Shown piece by piece: positions 9,375-18,653 of a stretch of 64,000 nucleotides of DNA. The stretch comes from DATFDN01 sp963830565. GTDB lineage: Bacteria; Pseudomonadota; Alphaproteobacteria; Acetobacterales; Acetobacteraceae. The position numbers and the translations under genes are program-made. Location of the stretch: positions 62,001-126,000 of the forward strand of contig CAWHMO010000004.1 of NCBI GenBank assembly GCA_963830565.1, given 5' to 3'. The notes under the pieces are model-generated. The model made no database searches. It was not told the origin of the DNA and was given only the letters and a program-made list of their open reading frames with translations. Each line of letters opens with the position of its first letter. The first letter of the stretch is position 1.

Positions 9375-9623
9375 ATGGCGACCGCCGACAAACTGACCAC
9401 CACGGTCTTTACCAAAGGACAAATCATTCTACCGGCAGAGATCCGCCGGCGTCGGCGCTGGACTGCTGGAGTCCGGCTGGCAGTCGAAGAAACGCCTGAT
9501 AGCGTGCTGCTCAGGCCCGCTCCGATGTTCAAACGAACGCAGGCGGCGGATGTCTTTGGCTCGTTGCTCCACTCCGGGGCACCCAGGAGTTTGAGTGACA
9601 TGAAAGCGGGGCATCGCGGCTGA
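9375..9623 (+). CDS. vapB: AbrB/MazE-type antitoxin (VapB)
   Basis: 82 residues with a swapped-hairpin DNA-binding domain: LTTTVFTKGQIILPAEIRRR is the AbrB/SpoVT signature, followed by VEETPDSVLLRP and a C-terminal toxin-binding tail. The ATG at 9375 follows GGGAGG with good spacing. It precedes the PIN toxin by 14 bases, the normal order for a type II module. The antitoxin normally neutralises VapC and autorepresses the promoter, which here must lie within or next to the IS relic. Confidence 0.85.
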   Translation: MATADKLTTTVFTKGQIILPAEIRRRRRWTAGVRLAVEETPDSVLLRPAPMFKRTQAADVFGSLLHSGAPRSLSDMKAGHRG

Positions 9624-9637
9624 AGCCGAGCGCCGGC

Positions 9638-10027
9638 ATGCTCGCGGTCGATACTAACGTCGTCGTCCGGTTCCTCACGAACGACCACCCGCAGCAATCT
9701 CCACTGGTGCGCAGACTGGTGGAGGGCAATGACGTATGGGTATCAACGACCGTGTTGCTGGAAACCGAATGGGTGCTCCGCAGCGTGTACCGCTTCGAAC
9801 CGTCCCAGGTCGCCGCCGGCCTGCGAAACTTCGCTGGACTGCCTGGTGTGTCGTTGCAGGACGCGGCTCCGGCCGCCCGTGCGCTGGACTGGTGCGGGCA
9901 GGGCATGGATTTCGCGAATGCCCTGCACCTCGCCGCTGCCGATCATTGCGAGATCTTTGTCACATTCGACACGGATTTCGCCAGGACCGCCAGACGGGCG
10001 ACCGCATTGAGCGTGCGCGAGCCATGA
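9638..10027 (+). CDS. vapC: PIN-domain ribonuclease toxin (VapC)
   Basis: 129 residues with the PIN acidic residues in place: MLAVDTNVVVRFL (first Asp), LLETEWVLRS (Glu), GMDFANALHLAAA (Asp) and FVTFDTDFAR (Asp). VapC toxins cut tRNA or rRNA when released from VapB. The reading frame is intact, unlike many genes in this window, so the module is probably functional. Target RNA unknown. Confidence 0.88.
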   Translation: MLAVDTNVVVRFLTNDHPQQSPLVRRLVEGNDVWVSTTVLLETEWVLRSVYRFEPSQVAAGLRNFAGLPGVSLQDAAPAARALDWCGQGMDFANALHLAAADHCEIFVTFDTDFARTARRATALSVREP

Positions 10028-10059
10028 TGCGGACGGCCGTGATCGGCCTCAAACAAGAC

Positions 10060-10079
10060 CAGCCATCCGAGGATGGCTG
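10060..10079. terminator. Bidirectional hairpin between convergent vapC and leuA
   Basis: CAGCCATCC-GA-GGATGGCTG is a perfect 9-base inverted repeat in the 65-base gap between the two convergent genes. No strong T-run flanks it, so termination may be weak, but position and symmetry fit. Confidence 0.6.
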
Positions 10080-10092
10080 ATCCCGTTTCCTC

Positions 10093-11676
10093 TTACGCCG
10101 ACAAGGCTTGCGGCTCGGTCCGCACCCGCTTCACCAGCAGCTTGTTGAGAGCGTGCACGTAGGCGCGGGCCGAGGCGACGATGGTGTCGAGGTCGGCGCC
10201 CTGCCCGTCCACCATCTTGCCGTTCTCCTCGAGCCGGACCGTGGTCTTGGCCTGCGCATCAGTGCCTTCGGTGACGGCGCCGACCGAGAACAGGACCAGG
10301 TTGGCCTCGTGGGGGAAGATGTCGCGGATCGCCCGGAACGTCGCGTCCACCGGGCCGTCGCCGGTGGCGACGGCGTGCTTCACCGCGCCATCCACGTCCA
10401 GCTCCAGCTCGGCCCGCTGCGGCGCCTTGGACCCGGCATGGACATCGAGCGAGACGAAGCGGATGCGCTCGTGGTCGCGCATCACCTCGTCATCGACCAG
10501 CGCGACGATGTCTTCGTCGTAAACGACCTTCTTGCGATCGGCGATGTCCTTGAAGCGGCGGAACGCGACATTGAGCTGATTGTCGCCAATCTCGTAGCCG
10601 AGCGAGCGCAGCTTGTCGCGGAACGCCGCCCGGCCGGAGTGCTTGCCCATGACCAGGTTCGACTTGGTCCAGCCCACGCTCTCGGGGGTCATGATCTCGT
10701 AGGTCGCGGCGTTCTTCAGAACGCCGTCCTGGTGGATGCCCGCTTCGTGGGCGAAGGCGTTGCGGCCGACGATCGCCTTGTTGGGCTGCACGTCGAACCC
10801 GGTGATTGTGGACAGCAGCTTCGAAACCTTGAGCAGATTCTGGGCCTTGATGCCGTTGCGGAACGGCACGCGGTCGTTGCGGGTGCGTATGGCCATCACC
10901 GCTTCCTCGAGCGAGGCGTTTCCCGCCCGCTCGCCGATGCCGTTGATGGTGGATTCGATCTGGCGCACGCCGACGCTGATCGCGGCCAAGGTGTTGGCGA
11001 CGGCCAGGCCGAGGTCATTGTGGTTGTGCGTGGACAAAACCACCCTGTCGGCGCCGGGAACGCGCTCGCGGATCATGGTGAAGATGCGCACCATGTCCTC
11101 GGGCAGCGCATATCCGACCGTGTCGGGGATGTTGATGGTGGTCGCACCCGCCTCGATCGCCGCCTCGACGCACCGACACAGGAATTCCGGCTCGGTGCGC
11201 GTGCCGTCCTCGGCCGACCATTCGACGTCGTCGGCGAATTTCCGCGCCAGGATGACGCTGTCCGTCGCCAGCTGCAGCACCTCGTCCGGCTCCATCCGCA
11301 GCTTGTATTTCATATGCAGCGGGCTGGTGCTGAGGAAGATGTGGATGCGCTTGCGCTTGGCCGATCTCACCGCCTCGGCGGCGCTCAGGATGTCCTCGCG
11401 CCCGGTTCGCGCCAGACCGCAAATGACCGGCGTGTCGTCCCGCTGGCCGATGCTCTCCGCGATCGCCTTCACGCTCTCGAAATCGCCCGGCGAGGCGATC
11501 GGGAAGCCCGCCTCCATCACGTCGATGCCAAGCTCGGTCAGCGCCTCGGCCATGCGGATCTTCTCGTTCAGGTTCATCGAGAAGCCGGGCGACTGCTCGC
11601 CGTCGCGCAAGGTGGTATCGAAAATGATGATTCGGTCGTCTTCCAGCTTGCCGAAGCTGGGATGCTCGATGCTCAT
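10093..11676 (-). CDS. leuA: 2-isopropylmalate synthase
   Basis: First committed enzyme of leucine synthesis: condenses acetyl-CoA with 2-oxoisovalerate. 527 residues, full length for the LeuA1 type. The catalytic TIM barrel starts IIIFDTTLRDGEQSPGFSMN; metal-binding STHNHNDLGLAVAN and GIGERAGNASLEEAVMA are present, and the C-terminal regulatory domain for leucine feedback is complete (residues about 390-520). An upstream leader peptide and competing RNA hairpins indicate control by leucine-dependent attenuation. The frame is intact. Confidence 0.96.
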   Translation of the reverse strand: MSIEHPSFGKLEDDRIIIFDTTLRDGEQSPGFSMNLNEKIRMAEALTELGIDVMEAGFPIASPGDFESVKAIAESIGQRDDTPVICGLARTGREDILSAAEAVRSAKRKRIHIFLSTSPLHMKYKLRMEPDEVLQLATDSVILARKFADDVEWSAEDGTRTEPEFLCRCVEAAIEAGATTINIPDTVGYALPEDMVRIFTMIRERVPGADRVVLSTHNHNDLGLAVANTLAAISVGVRQIESTINGIGERAGNASLEEAVMAIRTRNDRVPFRNGIKAQNLLKVSKLLSTITGFDVQPNKAIVGRNAFAHEAGIHQDGVLKNAATYEIMTPESVGWTKSNLVMGKHSGRAAFRDKLRSLGYEIGDNQLNVAFRRFKDIADRKKVVYDEDIVALVDDEVMRDHERIRFVSLDVHAGSKAPQRAELELDVDGAVKHAVATGDGPVDATFRAIRDIFPHEANLVLFSVGAVTEGTDAQAKTTVRLEENGKMVDGQGADLDTIVASARAYVHALNKLLVKRVRTEPQALSA

Positions 11677-11710
11677 GGTCTCGGTCCTTCGGTGTGAACA
11701 CGCCGCGCGC

Positions 11711-11764
11711 CAGGGGCTCCCCTGAGCGATGCCGCGGTCCAGACCCCGGCTCGCCGCTCAGGGG
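11711..11764 (-). promoter_or_regulatory. Leucine attenuator: competing hairpins upstream of leuA
   Basis: Read on the minus strand, the arm CCCCTGAGCG (11764-11755), which includes the stop of the leader ORF, is perfectly complementary over 10 bases to CGCTCAGGGG (11728-11719). The second arm can instead fold on itself as CAGGGG-AG-CCCCTG (11724-11711). A third option pairs GCCGC with GCGGC around the leader stop. A ribosome at the leader stop would cover the first arm and free the second hairpin; a ribosome stalled on the Leu codons just upstream would leave the 10-base pairing. This is the geometry of an amino-acid attenuator. The last hairpin lacks a clear U-run, so the mechanism could be Rho-dependent or translational. 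Confidence 0.65.
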
Positions 11765-11868
11765 CGGCTAAGTCGAAGGAGCGAAAGCAGCCCGCGGAAC
11801 GGACGCACCGCGCCACCCGCGGAAGCGCGGTCGGAGTAGGCACCCGTGCGGATGGGCCGGCCAACCAT
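11758..11868 (-). CDS. leuL: leuA leader peptide (36 codons, leucine-rich end)
   Basis: The ATG at 11868 opens 36 codons ending in FRGLLSLLRLSRP then TGA. Five leucine codons (CTG CTT .. CTC CTT .. CTT) fall within seven codons at 11790-11770, just ahead of the attenuator arms. The predicted promoter would place the first transcribed base at or within a base or two of the ATG, so the leader would be translated from a leaderless mRNA. The N-terminal two thirds show no bias. The Leu cluster, the stop inside the first RNA arm, and leuA downstream together support a regulatory leader rather than a chance ORF. Confidence 0.68.
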   Translation of the reverse strand: MVGRPIRTGAYSDRASAGGAVRPFRGLLSLLRLSRP

Positions 11869-11875
11869 GAGTTAT

Positions 11876-11904
11876 CCTATACGTTGCGCCTCGCGGTCAG
11901 GCAA
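11876..11904 (-). promoter_or_regulatory. Predicted sigma-70 promoter of the leuA leader
   Basis: Minus strand: -35 TTGCCT (11904-11899), a 17-base spacer, -10 TATAGG (11881-11876). Each hexamer matches 4 of 6 consensus positions. The expected start point, about 7 bases downstream, coincides with the A of the leader ATG at 11868. Confidence 0.5.
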
Positions 11905-11918
11905 GCCTGTCGGAGGGG

Positions 11919-12830
11919 CTATAGGCCGTTATGAGGTTTCGACTCGGCAGTCTGCGACAGCGACTTCAGGTACGCGATCACGTCGCGCCGGCGCAGCGGG
12001 TCGGCCAACACCATGGGCATCTGCGCGCCGGCGATGAACGCCTGCGGGCCCGAGAGCCATTTGTCGAGCGTATCGGCGTTCCAGGTCAGGCCGGCACGGG
12101 CGAGCGGCTCCGAATACGGGTAGCCCGGCGCGGTGCCGGCCCGGCGGCCGAACACGCCCCGCAGCGGCGGCCCGACGCGGGCCTGGTCCAGGCCGTGACA
12201 CGAGGCGCAGGCGCTGGCGAACACCTTCTCCCCCGCCGCCGGATCGGGCGCGGCCTGCTCGAACCGCGCCAGGTCCAAGGCACCTCCCGGCTTCAGCGAT
12301 CGGAAGAACTCGTACGACAGGTCGATCTCGGTCACGTCGGCGGTGTTGCGGTCCTCCGCCATCCTCGCATCGACGAAGAAGTCGACCGGCATCTCCACCT
12401 TCTGGTGCGGCTCCAGCCGTTCCTCGGTGAAGCAGAAGCACTCGATCTTCTTGAAGTAGATGCCGGTCTTCTCCGGCGTCACGTTGAAGGTAGCGTGCCC
12501 GACGATCGGCTCGTTGGACAGGTTCTCCGCCTCGAAGAATACCAGCGCGTCCTGGCCCAGCCGGACGCGCACACTGTCCTGCACAGGGGCGAAGCGCCAG
12601 GGCAGGCCGGGGGCGGTGCTGGTCAGGAAGCGCACCGTCACGAAGCGATCCGACACCGGCCCGGAGACGGCGGCCACCCGCTCGGTCGTGCCGAGCGCGC
12701 CGGTTGCCTGGCAGAACAGCCGATACAGGGTGACGGAGTACGAAACGAGCGTCAGCATGATGGCGACGGCACCGAGCAGGCCGCCAAGCGTGGCGAGCTT
12801 GCCTACCCGGCTGGAGCGAGAGAAGCGCAT
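11919..12830 (-). CDS. ctaG: Cox11/CtaG copper chaperone fused to a cytochrome c domain
   Basis: Cox11 delivers copper to the CuB site of haem-copper oxidases. Residues about 1-195 form the Cox11 part: one N-terminal TM helix, SVTLYRLFCQATGALGTT, the copper-binding IECFCFTEERLEPHQ and ATFNVTPEKTGIYFKKIECF. A class I cytochrome c domain follows in the same frame: CASCHGLDQARVGPPLRGVF with a likely Met ligand in AGAQMPMVL. Cox11 proteins normally stop before this. Both parts would sit on the periplasmic side. The start at 12830 precedes the TM helix; the frame is open 28 codons further. No aa3 oxidase genes are nearby. Confidence 0.82.
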   Translation of the reverse strand: MRFSRSSRVGKLATLGGLLGAVAIMLTLVSYSVTLYRLFCQATGALGTTERVAAVSGPVSDRFVTVRFLTSTAPGLPWRFAPVQDSVRVRLGQDALVFFEAENLSNEPIVGHATFNVTPEKTGIYFKKIECFCFTEERLEPHQKVEMPVDFFVDARMAEDRNTADVTEIDLSYEFFRSLKPGGALDLARFEQAAPDPAAGEKVFASACASCHGLDQARVGPPLRGVFGRRAGTAPGYPYSEPLARAGLTWNADTLDKWLSGPQAFIAGAQMPMVLADPLRRRDVIAYLKSLSQTAESKPHNGL

Positions 12831-12873
12831 GGCCCGATCTAAGCGCGCCGGCGCGGCGCGGCAAGCGACAGCA

Positions 12874-13398
12874 TTATGCCGCGAGATCGCGCAGGGCTGC
12901 TTCGTGGGCCGCAAGCACCTCGGCGTTGAAGCAGGCGAAGATCACCCGTTCGATCTCCGGTGCGCCGTCCAGCACGTCCCTGGTCTGATGCACCGCGATG
13001 CGCGCGGCTTGCGAAACGGGAAAGCCGTAGACTCCGCAGCTTATAGCGGGAAAGGCGATTGTGCGGAGCCCGTGCGCCACGGCCAGCGCCAGGCTTTCCC
13101 GGTAGCAGCGCGCGAGCAGGTCGGCTTCACCGGCGCCGCCGCCCCGCCAGATCGGCCCGACCGTGTGGATGATGTAGCGGGCCGGCAGGCGATAGCCGCC
13201 GGTCAGGCGTGCCTCGCCGGTGGGGCAACCACCCAGCCCGCGACACTCGGCGAGCAACTCCGGTCCGGCCGCGCGGTGGATGGCGCCGTCCACCCCGCCG
13301 CCGCCGAGAAGGCTTTCGTTGGCGGCGTTGACGATCGCATCGACCTCCAGGCGGGTGATGTCCGCCTGCAACGCCGCCATCCGGTCCAAAGCTTTCAT
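12874..13398 (-). CDS. Macrodomain protein (O-acetyl-ADP-ribose deacetylase type)
   Basis: 174 residues forming a single macrodomain of the YmdB/MacroD class: VDAIVNAANESLLGGGGVDGA binds the distal ribose, and TIAFPAISCGVYGFP is the phosphate loop. The family removes acetyl or ADP-ribose groups from ADP-ribose derivatives. ATG 13398 is used; a GTG two codons upstream is equally open. It lies 43 bases upstream of the Cox11-cytochrome gene on the same strand, without an obvious functional link. Confidence 0.88.
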   Translation of the reverse strand: MKALDRMAALQADITRLEVDAIVNAANESLLGGGGVDGAIHRAAGPELLAECRGLGGCPTGEARLTGGYRLPARYIIHTVGPIWRGGGAGEADLLARCYRESLALAVAHGLRTIAFPAISCGVYGFPVSQAARIAVHQTRDVLDGAPEIERVIFACFNAEVLAAHEAALRDLAA

Positions 13399-13419
13399 AG
13401 CCACCCGTCTAGCAGACGC

Positions 13420-14712
13420 TCAGAACCCGATCACCACGTCCCCGGCGATGGTCACGGCGTTGTGGGAGGTGCCGGCATTATAGGGTGCTCCGGCGCCGAA
13501 CGCATGATCCCAGCGCAATTCCGGCCGCAGCAACAGGTTCGAAACGGGTGCGGGCACGGCAGGCTTATAGGTGACGCCGAGCGTCAGCTCGCCATACGTA
13601 TTCGGCCCGTAGGCTTTGACGAACGGCGCCGGCTTGCCGGCCTCGGCGTTGACGAAGTCGAACGCACCGGGGAAAGCCGCGACATAGAAACCGTTGTCAT
13701 CCCGCCAGAACTCGGCGCGGCCGTTGAGGGTCAGCTTGTCGGTGAGCGCATAGGATGCGTACTGGGCCGCGCCGAAGCCATTGGCCTTGAAGTAGTCGTC
13801 GCGCACGAAGTTGCCCTCGGTGGTCAGGGTCAACTTGTCCGTAGCCTTCCAGGTCACGACGACATCGTTGAAGGCGCGCATGTAGCCGTCCGCGCCGGGC
13901 ACCGTGCGGGCCGGGTTCTCCGGGCCGATATGCGTCAACGCCAGCACCGTCAGCTTCCCGCCCATCAAGGTCAGATTGAACCCGCCAAGGGCAGCGGGGG
14001 CGGAGTTGTTGTCGCCGTTGCCGAGCGCGGTGTTCGTGCCGGAATCGACGCCAAGATACACGTCCACCGCGTCGGTGACATGGGCGATGGCAAGCCCACC
14101 GGTGTGCTTGAAGGGCAGCCCGAAGTTGAAGATGTAGGAGTGCGAGTAGAACGGGTTGCCCGAAGGATCGATGGTCTCGAACCCTAGCGGCGTCGGATAT
14201 TGACCGAGTTTCAGATCGACGCCTCCCGACACCAAGTACGGCAGATGCACCTGCACATTCGCATTGATGATGTCGAGCTGATAGCGGCTGTCGGTCAGGT
14301 AGTTCAGCTCGCCGATAAAATGCGTGTAGCGGGCGTCGGTGCCATATAGCAACTGGAGGTCGAAGCCGAAGTTCACGGTCGACGACTTCGGATCAATTGG
14401 CTTTTGCGCGGTCAGCAGGAGCTGGTTGAGCACCGGCTGGTTCGCCCGGTCGGTGAACAGGTGTCCGAAGTTGAGACCGTCGCTCGGGCCAGCCGGATTG
14501 AAGGTGACACCGGCGTCGGCCTGCGCGTTCAGGGTGATCCCGTGGATCTGGAATGAAGGCGGGGTTGGCGCGGCCGCCGGCGCCTGCGCGGGCGGTGTCG
14601 TGGGAGAGGTCGTTGCAGGCGGCGAGGGGGTCGTCGTGACGGTCTGCGCGAGAGCCGGCGTGCTGCCGACGGCCAGGCTCGCGGCGAGGAGAGCGGTGGG
14701 TCCTCGGGGCAT
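13420..14712 (-). CDS. Outer-membrane beta-barrel porin
   Basis: 430 residues: signal peptide (cleavage near STPALAQ), a Pro/Thr/Ala-rich linker (residues about 24-50), then a long run of alternating amphipathic strands with many aromatic residues, ending GDVVIGF with a C-terminal Phe recognised by the Bam machinery. It resembles the uncharacterised BBP2-type porins. Substrate unknown; the neighbouring ammonium transporter may be coincidental. The ATG at 14712 has a weak GGGAAG ribosome site. Confidence 0.82.
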   Translation of the reverse strand: MPRGPTALLAASLAVGSTPALAQTVTTTPSPPATTSPTTPPAQAPAAAPTPPSFQIHGITLNAQADAGVTFNPAGPSDGLNFGHLFTDRANQPVLNQLLLTAQKPIDPKSSTVNFGFDLQLLYGTDARYTHFIGELNYLTDSRYQLDIINANVQVHLPYLVSGGVDLKLGQYPTPLGFETIDPSGNPFYSHSYIFNFGLPFKHTGGLAIAHVTDAVDVYLGVDSGTNTALGNGDNNSAPAALGGFNLTLMGGKLTVLALTHIGPENPARTVPGADGYMRAFNDVVVTWKATDKLTLTTEGNFVRDDYFKANGFGAAQYASYALTDKLTLNGRAEFWRDDNGFYVAAFPGAFDFVNAEAGKPAPFVKAYGPNTYGELTLGVTYKPAVPAPVSNLLLRPELRWDHAFGAGAPYNAGTSHNAVTIAGDVVIGF

Positions 14713-14756
14713 TGAAGCTTCCCTTTTTGGAGGTGGTTCGCGGCTCGTAGGGAATG

Positions 14757-14782
14757 AAAAGGGGCGCCCTCTCCGGCGCCCC
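14757..14782 (-). terminator. Rho-independent terminator of glnK-amtB
   Basis: On the minus strand GGGGCGCC-N6-GGCGCCCC (14782-14761) is followed directly by TTTTC. It lies 8 bases past the amtB stop, so it separates amtB from the porin gene. Confidence 0.82.
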
Positions 14783-14790
14783 CGAGCACG

Positions 14791-16152
<1,362 letters not shown>

Positions 16153-16178
16153 CGTCTTGCTGCTCCTGTGCGCTGAAT

Positions 16179-16517
16179 TCAGAGGGCCGCGGCGTCGAGC
16201 TCGCCGGTGCGGATGCGCACGACGCGCTCAAGGTCCACGATGAAAATCTTGCCGTCGCCGATCTTGCCGGTATGGGCCGAGCGCGTGATCGCCTCGACCA
16301 CCTGGTCAGCCATCTCGCTCGGCACGGCGACCTCGATCTTGACCTTGGGGAGGAAGTTCACCTGATATTCCGCCCCCCGATAGATTTCGGTCTGCCCTTT
16401 CTGCCGCCCGAACCCCTTCACTTCCGACACGGTCAGCCCTTGAACGCCGAGCAGGGTCAGCGCGGCGCGCACCTCTTCGAGCGTGAATGGCTTGATGATC
16501 GCCATGATGAGTTTCAT
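16179..16517 (-). CDS. glnK: PII nitrogen regulatory protein
   Basis: 112 residues, exact family length. MKLIMAIIKPFTLEEVRAAL opens the ferredoxin-like fold; the T-loop carries the uridylylation Tyr in QTEIYRGAEYQ; the C-terminal signature is GKIGDGKIFIVDLERVVRIR. The ATG at 16517 was chosen over an upstream extension because the fold begins there. It binds ATP/ADP and 2-oxoglutarate and plugs AmtB, encoded next. Confidence 0.96.
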   Translation of the reverse strand: MKLIMAIIKPFTLEEVRAALTLLGVQGLTVSEVKGFGRQKGQTEIYRGAEYQVNFLPKVKIEVAVPSEMADQVVEAITRSAHTGKIGDGKIFIVDLERVVRIRTGELDAAAL

Positions 16518-16745
16518 CGTGCGTTGCCCTGTCCTTGAGCGCGCCCCTGCGGCGGGCTCGCTCAGTGGCACTTCAAGATGCATGCCAGGGCGAGAAGCCT
16601 GGGATGAGATCAGGGCAGCCGCGCTGGTTGCCTGATCCGTGGGCAAGTGCTGGACATTTCGTCGGCGCCGCGAACCCCTGCCCCTGCGTGGCGTTCTGTT
16701 CGGACCGCCGCCTGGACCGGATCAGCCAATGTCGCCGTACTCCGC

Positions 16746-17735
16746 GTGAAGAAGAGCGCCATTCTGCTTGCCCTGCTCGGGGTCGCCCTGGCCGTCGGGC
16801 TGGTGGTCTGGCTCGGCGCCGGCAAGATCATCCGTTCAGTGGCGACGGTCGGCTGGGGCGGCTTCGCGATCCTGGTCGGTTGGCAGTTCCTGATGTTCGT
16901 GCTGCTGGCCTTCGCCTGGCGCCGGCTCTGCCCGGGCGCGCGGCTGCGGACCCTGGTGTGGGGACGGCTGGTGCGCGAGGGCGGGGCCAACATCCTGCCG
17001 TTTTCGGAAGTCGGCGCGCTCGCCTTCGGCGCCCGTGCCGTGACCCTGGGCGGCGTGAAGTGGGAGCGGGCGGTCGCCTCCAGCATCGCCGACGTGGCCG
17101 CCGAGTTCATCGGCGAGATCCCCTTCATCCTTTTCGGCTTCGTCATGCTGCTGGTGCGTGGCCCGGGCTCCTCCCTGGTGCTGCCATTGGCGGTCGGGCT
17201 GGCGCTGCTGGTCGCCGGCGTTGCGGCGCTGGTCTGGGCCGAGCAGCATTCGGCCCGGCTGTTCCATGCCATCGGCCGGCGGATCGCCGCGCGATGGGCG
17301 CGCAGGGCCGAGCGCGAGGCGGTCGTAATCCAGCACGATTTCGAGCATCTGTTCAGCCAGCCGCGCCGCATCGGCAGCGCCGCCTGCATCCATCTGGCCG
17401 GATGGGTCGGCGGCGGTGTGACGGTCTGGATGGCCTACCGAATGCTCGGCGGGCACATCGACGTGATCTCCGCCATGGCGATCGAGGGCCTGCTGTCCGG
17501 CGCGCTCGCGGTCGCTTTCCTGGTGCCCGGCGGCTTCGGCGTGCAGGAGGCGTCCTATGTGCTGATCGGCCAAGCCTTCGGGATGCCGGCGCACCTGTCC
17601 ATCGGTCTGTCCTTCCTGCGCCGCGCCCGCGACATCATCATCGGCGCTCCCGCGCTGATCGTGTGGCAGGCGATCGAGGTGCGGCAGCTTCGGCGGGCCG
17701 GCGGCAGGAAGGCCGAGCCGACGGCCGGGGAGTAA
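16746..17735 (+). CDS. hpnL: HpnL-like flippase-domain membrane protein
   Basis: About 329 residues with 7-8 TM helices of the lysylphosphatidylglycerol synthase TM/flippase family. RLVREGGANILPFSEVGALA and AFLVPGGFGVQEASYVLIGQ are family hallmarks. The length and the R-E-G-N-P-S-E pattern resemble HpnL, implicated in movement of hopanoids to the outer membrane, but no hopanoid genes are adjacent. GTG 16746 is used because it starts directly before the first helix; the frame is open to GTG 16647. Confidence 0.7.
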   Translation: MKKSAILLALLGVALAVGLVVWLGAGKIIRSVATVGWGGFAILVGWQFLMFVLLAFAWRRLCPGARLRTLVWGRLVREGGANILPFSEVGALAFGARAVTLGGVKWERAVASSIADVAAEFIGEIPFILFGFVMLLVRGPGSSLVLPLAVGLALLVAGVAALVWAEQHSARLFHAIGRRIAARWARRAEREAVVIQHDFEHLFSQPRRIGSAACIHLAGWVGGGVTVWMAYRMLGGHIDVISAMAIEGLLSGALAVAFLVPGGFGVQEASYVLIGQAFGMPAHLSIGLSFLRRARDIIIGAPALIVWQAIEVRQLRRAGGRKAEPTAGE

Positions 17736-17737
17736 GC

Positions 17738-18010
17738 CTACTTGAACACCATGCAATCGAAGGTGGTGTCGGGATCGTGGCCGGGAACGCCTTCCAGCAC
17801 GCCCTGCAAGCGCCCGTCGATCAGCAGAAGCGCGAAGCCATGCACGAGCGACCAGAGCGCGGTCGCCGCCGCCAGCCCTGCCGGACCGCCGCCGGAACGG
17901 GCGCTGCTCGCCGCCGCCAACGCATGACGGGCCGCGCCGATGGCCTCGTGCAGCGCGGGGCGCTCCATGTCCAGTCGTTCGCTGCGGAACATCAGCAGGG
18001 TCCGTTCTCG
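17738..18010 (-). pseudogene. TetR-family regulator, C-terminal relic
   Basis: About 90 codons ending at 17738: LLMFRSERLDMERPALHEA, then ATALWSLVHGFALLLIDGRL, which matches the C-terminal ligand-binding half of TetR/AcrR regulators. The DNA-binding domain is absent; upstream the sequence changes abruptly near 18010 into the carotenoid oxygenase relic on the other strand. It cannot act as a regulator. Confidence 0.65.
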
Positions 18011-18011
18011 C

Positions 18012-18653
18012 CCGCGATCCGCTTCGGCTCCGTGGATCGCGGCGGCACCGTCACCAGGCTTGACAGCTTCGATGCACCCTATTGCAGCACGGTGCACGAC
18101 TTCCTGGTGACAGACCGGCATGTGGTGTTTCCGGTCATGCCCCTGGCCGGCAGCTTGCGGGTCATGAGCGGCGGCCCTCCTTTCGCGTGGCAGCCCGAGT
18201 TGGGCGGTTGTGTCGGCGTCATGCGCCTGGATGGTGGAGTAAGCAGCCTGCGCTGGTTCCGCGCCGAGACGGGCTACGTCTTCCACGTGATGAACGCCTG
18301 GAGGAGGAGGGCCGCATCCTGGCCGACGTGATGCGCTACGAGGAGCCGCCGCTGTTCCCCGCGCCGATGGCGGGCCGACCGATCCCGCCAGCACCCGCGC
18401 GCGCCTGTGCCGCTGGACGATCGACCCGGACGGCGGCACCGACGCCTTCGTCAGCCCCGCGCTCGATGATCTGGTGGGCGAGTCCCCCGCATCGACGACC
18501 GCCGGGCGGGACGGCCGTACCGGCATGGCTGGTTCGCCGGCTCGCACGGGGGCACGCTCGACACGCTGGCGCATCTGGATCTGGTGACCGGGAAGCGCAG
18601 CTTGCTGAAGCTGCCGGCCGGCGATGTCACATCCGAGCCGGTGTTCGTGCCGA
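18012..18653 (+). pseudogene. Carotenoid oxygenase relic with several frameshifts
   Basis: Fragments in three frames read as one carotenoid cleavage dioxygenase C-terminal half: AIRFGSVDRGGTVTRLDSFD, STVHDFLVTDRHVVFPVMPL (an iron-ligand His lies in VHDF), GRILADVMRYEEPPLFP, RLCRWTIDPDGGTDAF and DTLAHLDLVTGKRS. At least three indels separate them, the first near 18300, where one G is missing. The N-terminal half and C-terminal end are gone. The enzyme would cleave carotenoids with Fe(II). Confidence 0.75.

Noticed and set aside
10108..11697. 529-codon plus-strand ORF
   Set aside because: Exact antisense shadow of leuA.
11673..11864. 63-codon minus-strand ORF as the leuA leader
   Set aside because: It is in a different frame from the Leu-rich leader, overlaps the leuA start and has no Leu cluster.
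16572..16587. Sigma-54 promoter before glnK (TGGCAT-N5-TTGAA on the minus strand)
   Set aside because: The -24 half is good and the position fits, but the -12 GC is GA, a base that normally abolishes sigma-54 recognition. Worth a promoter map, not an annotation.
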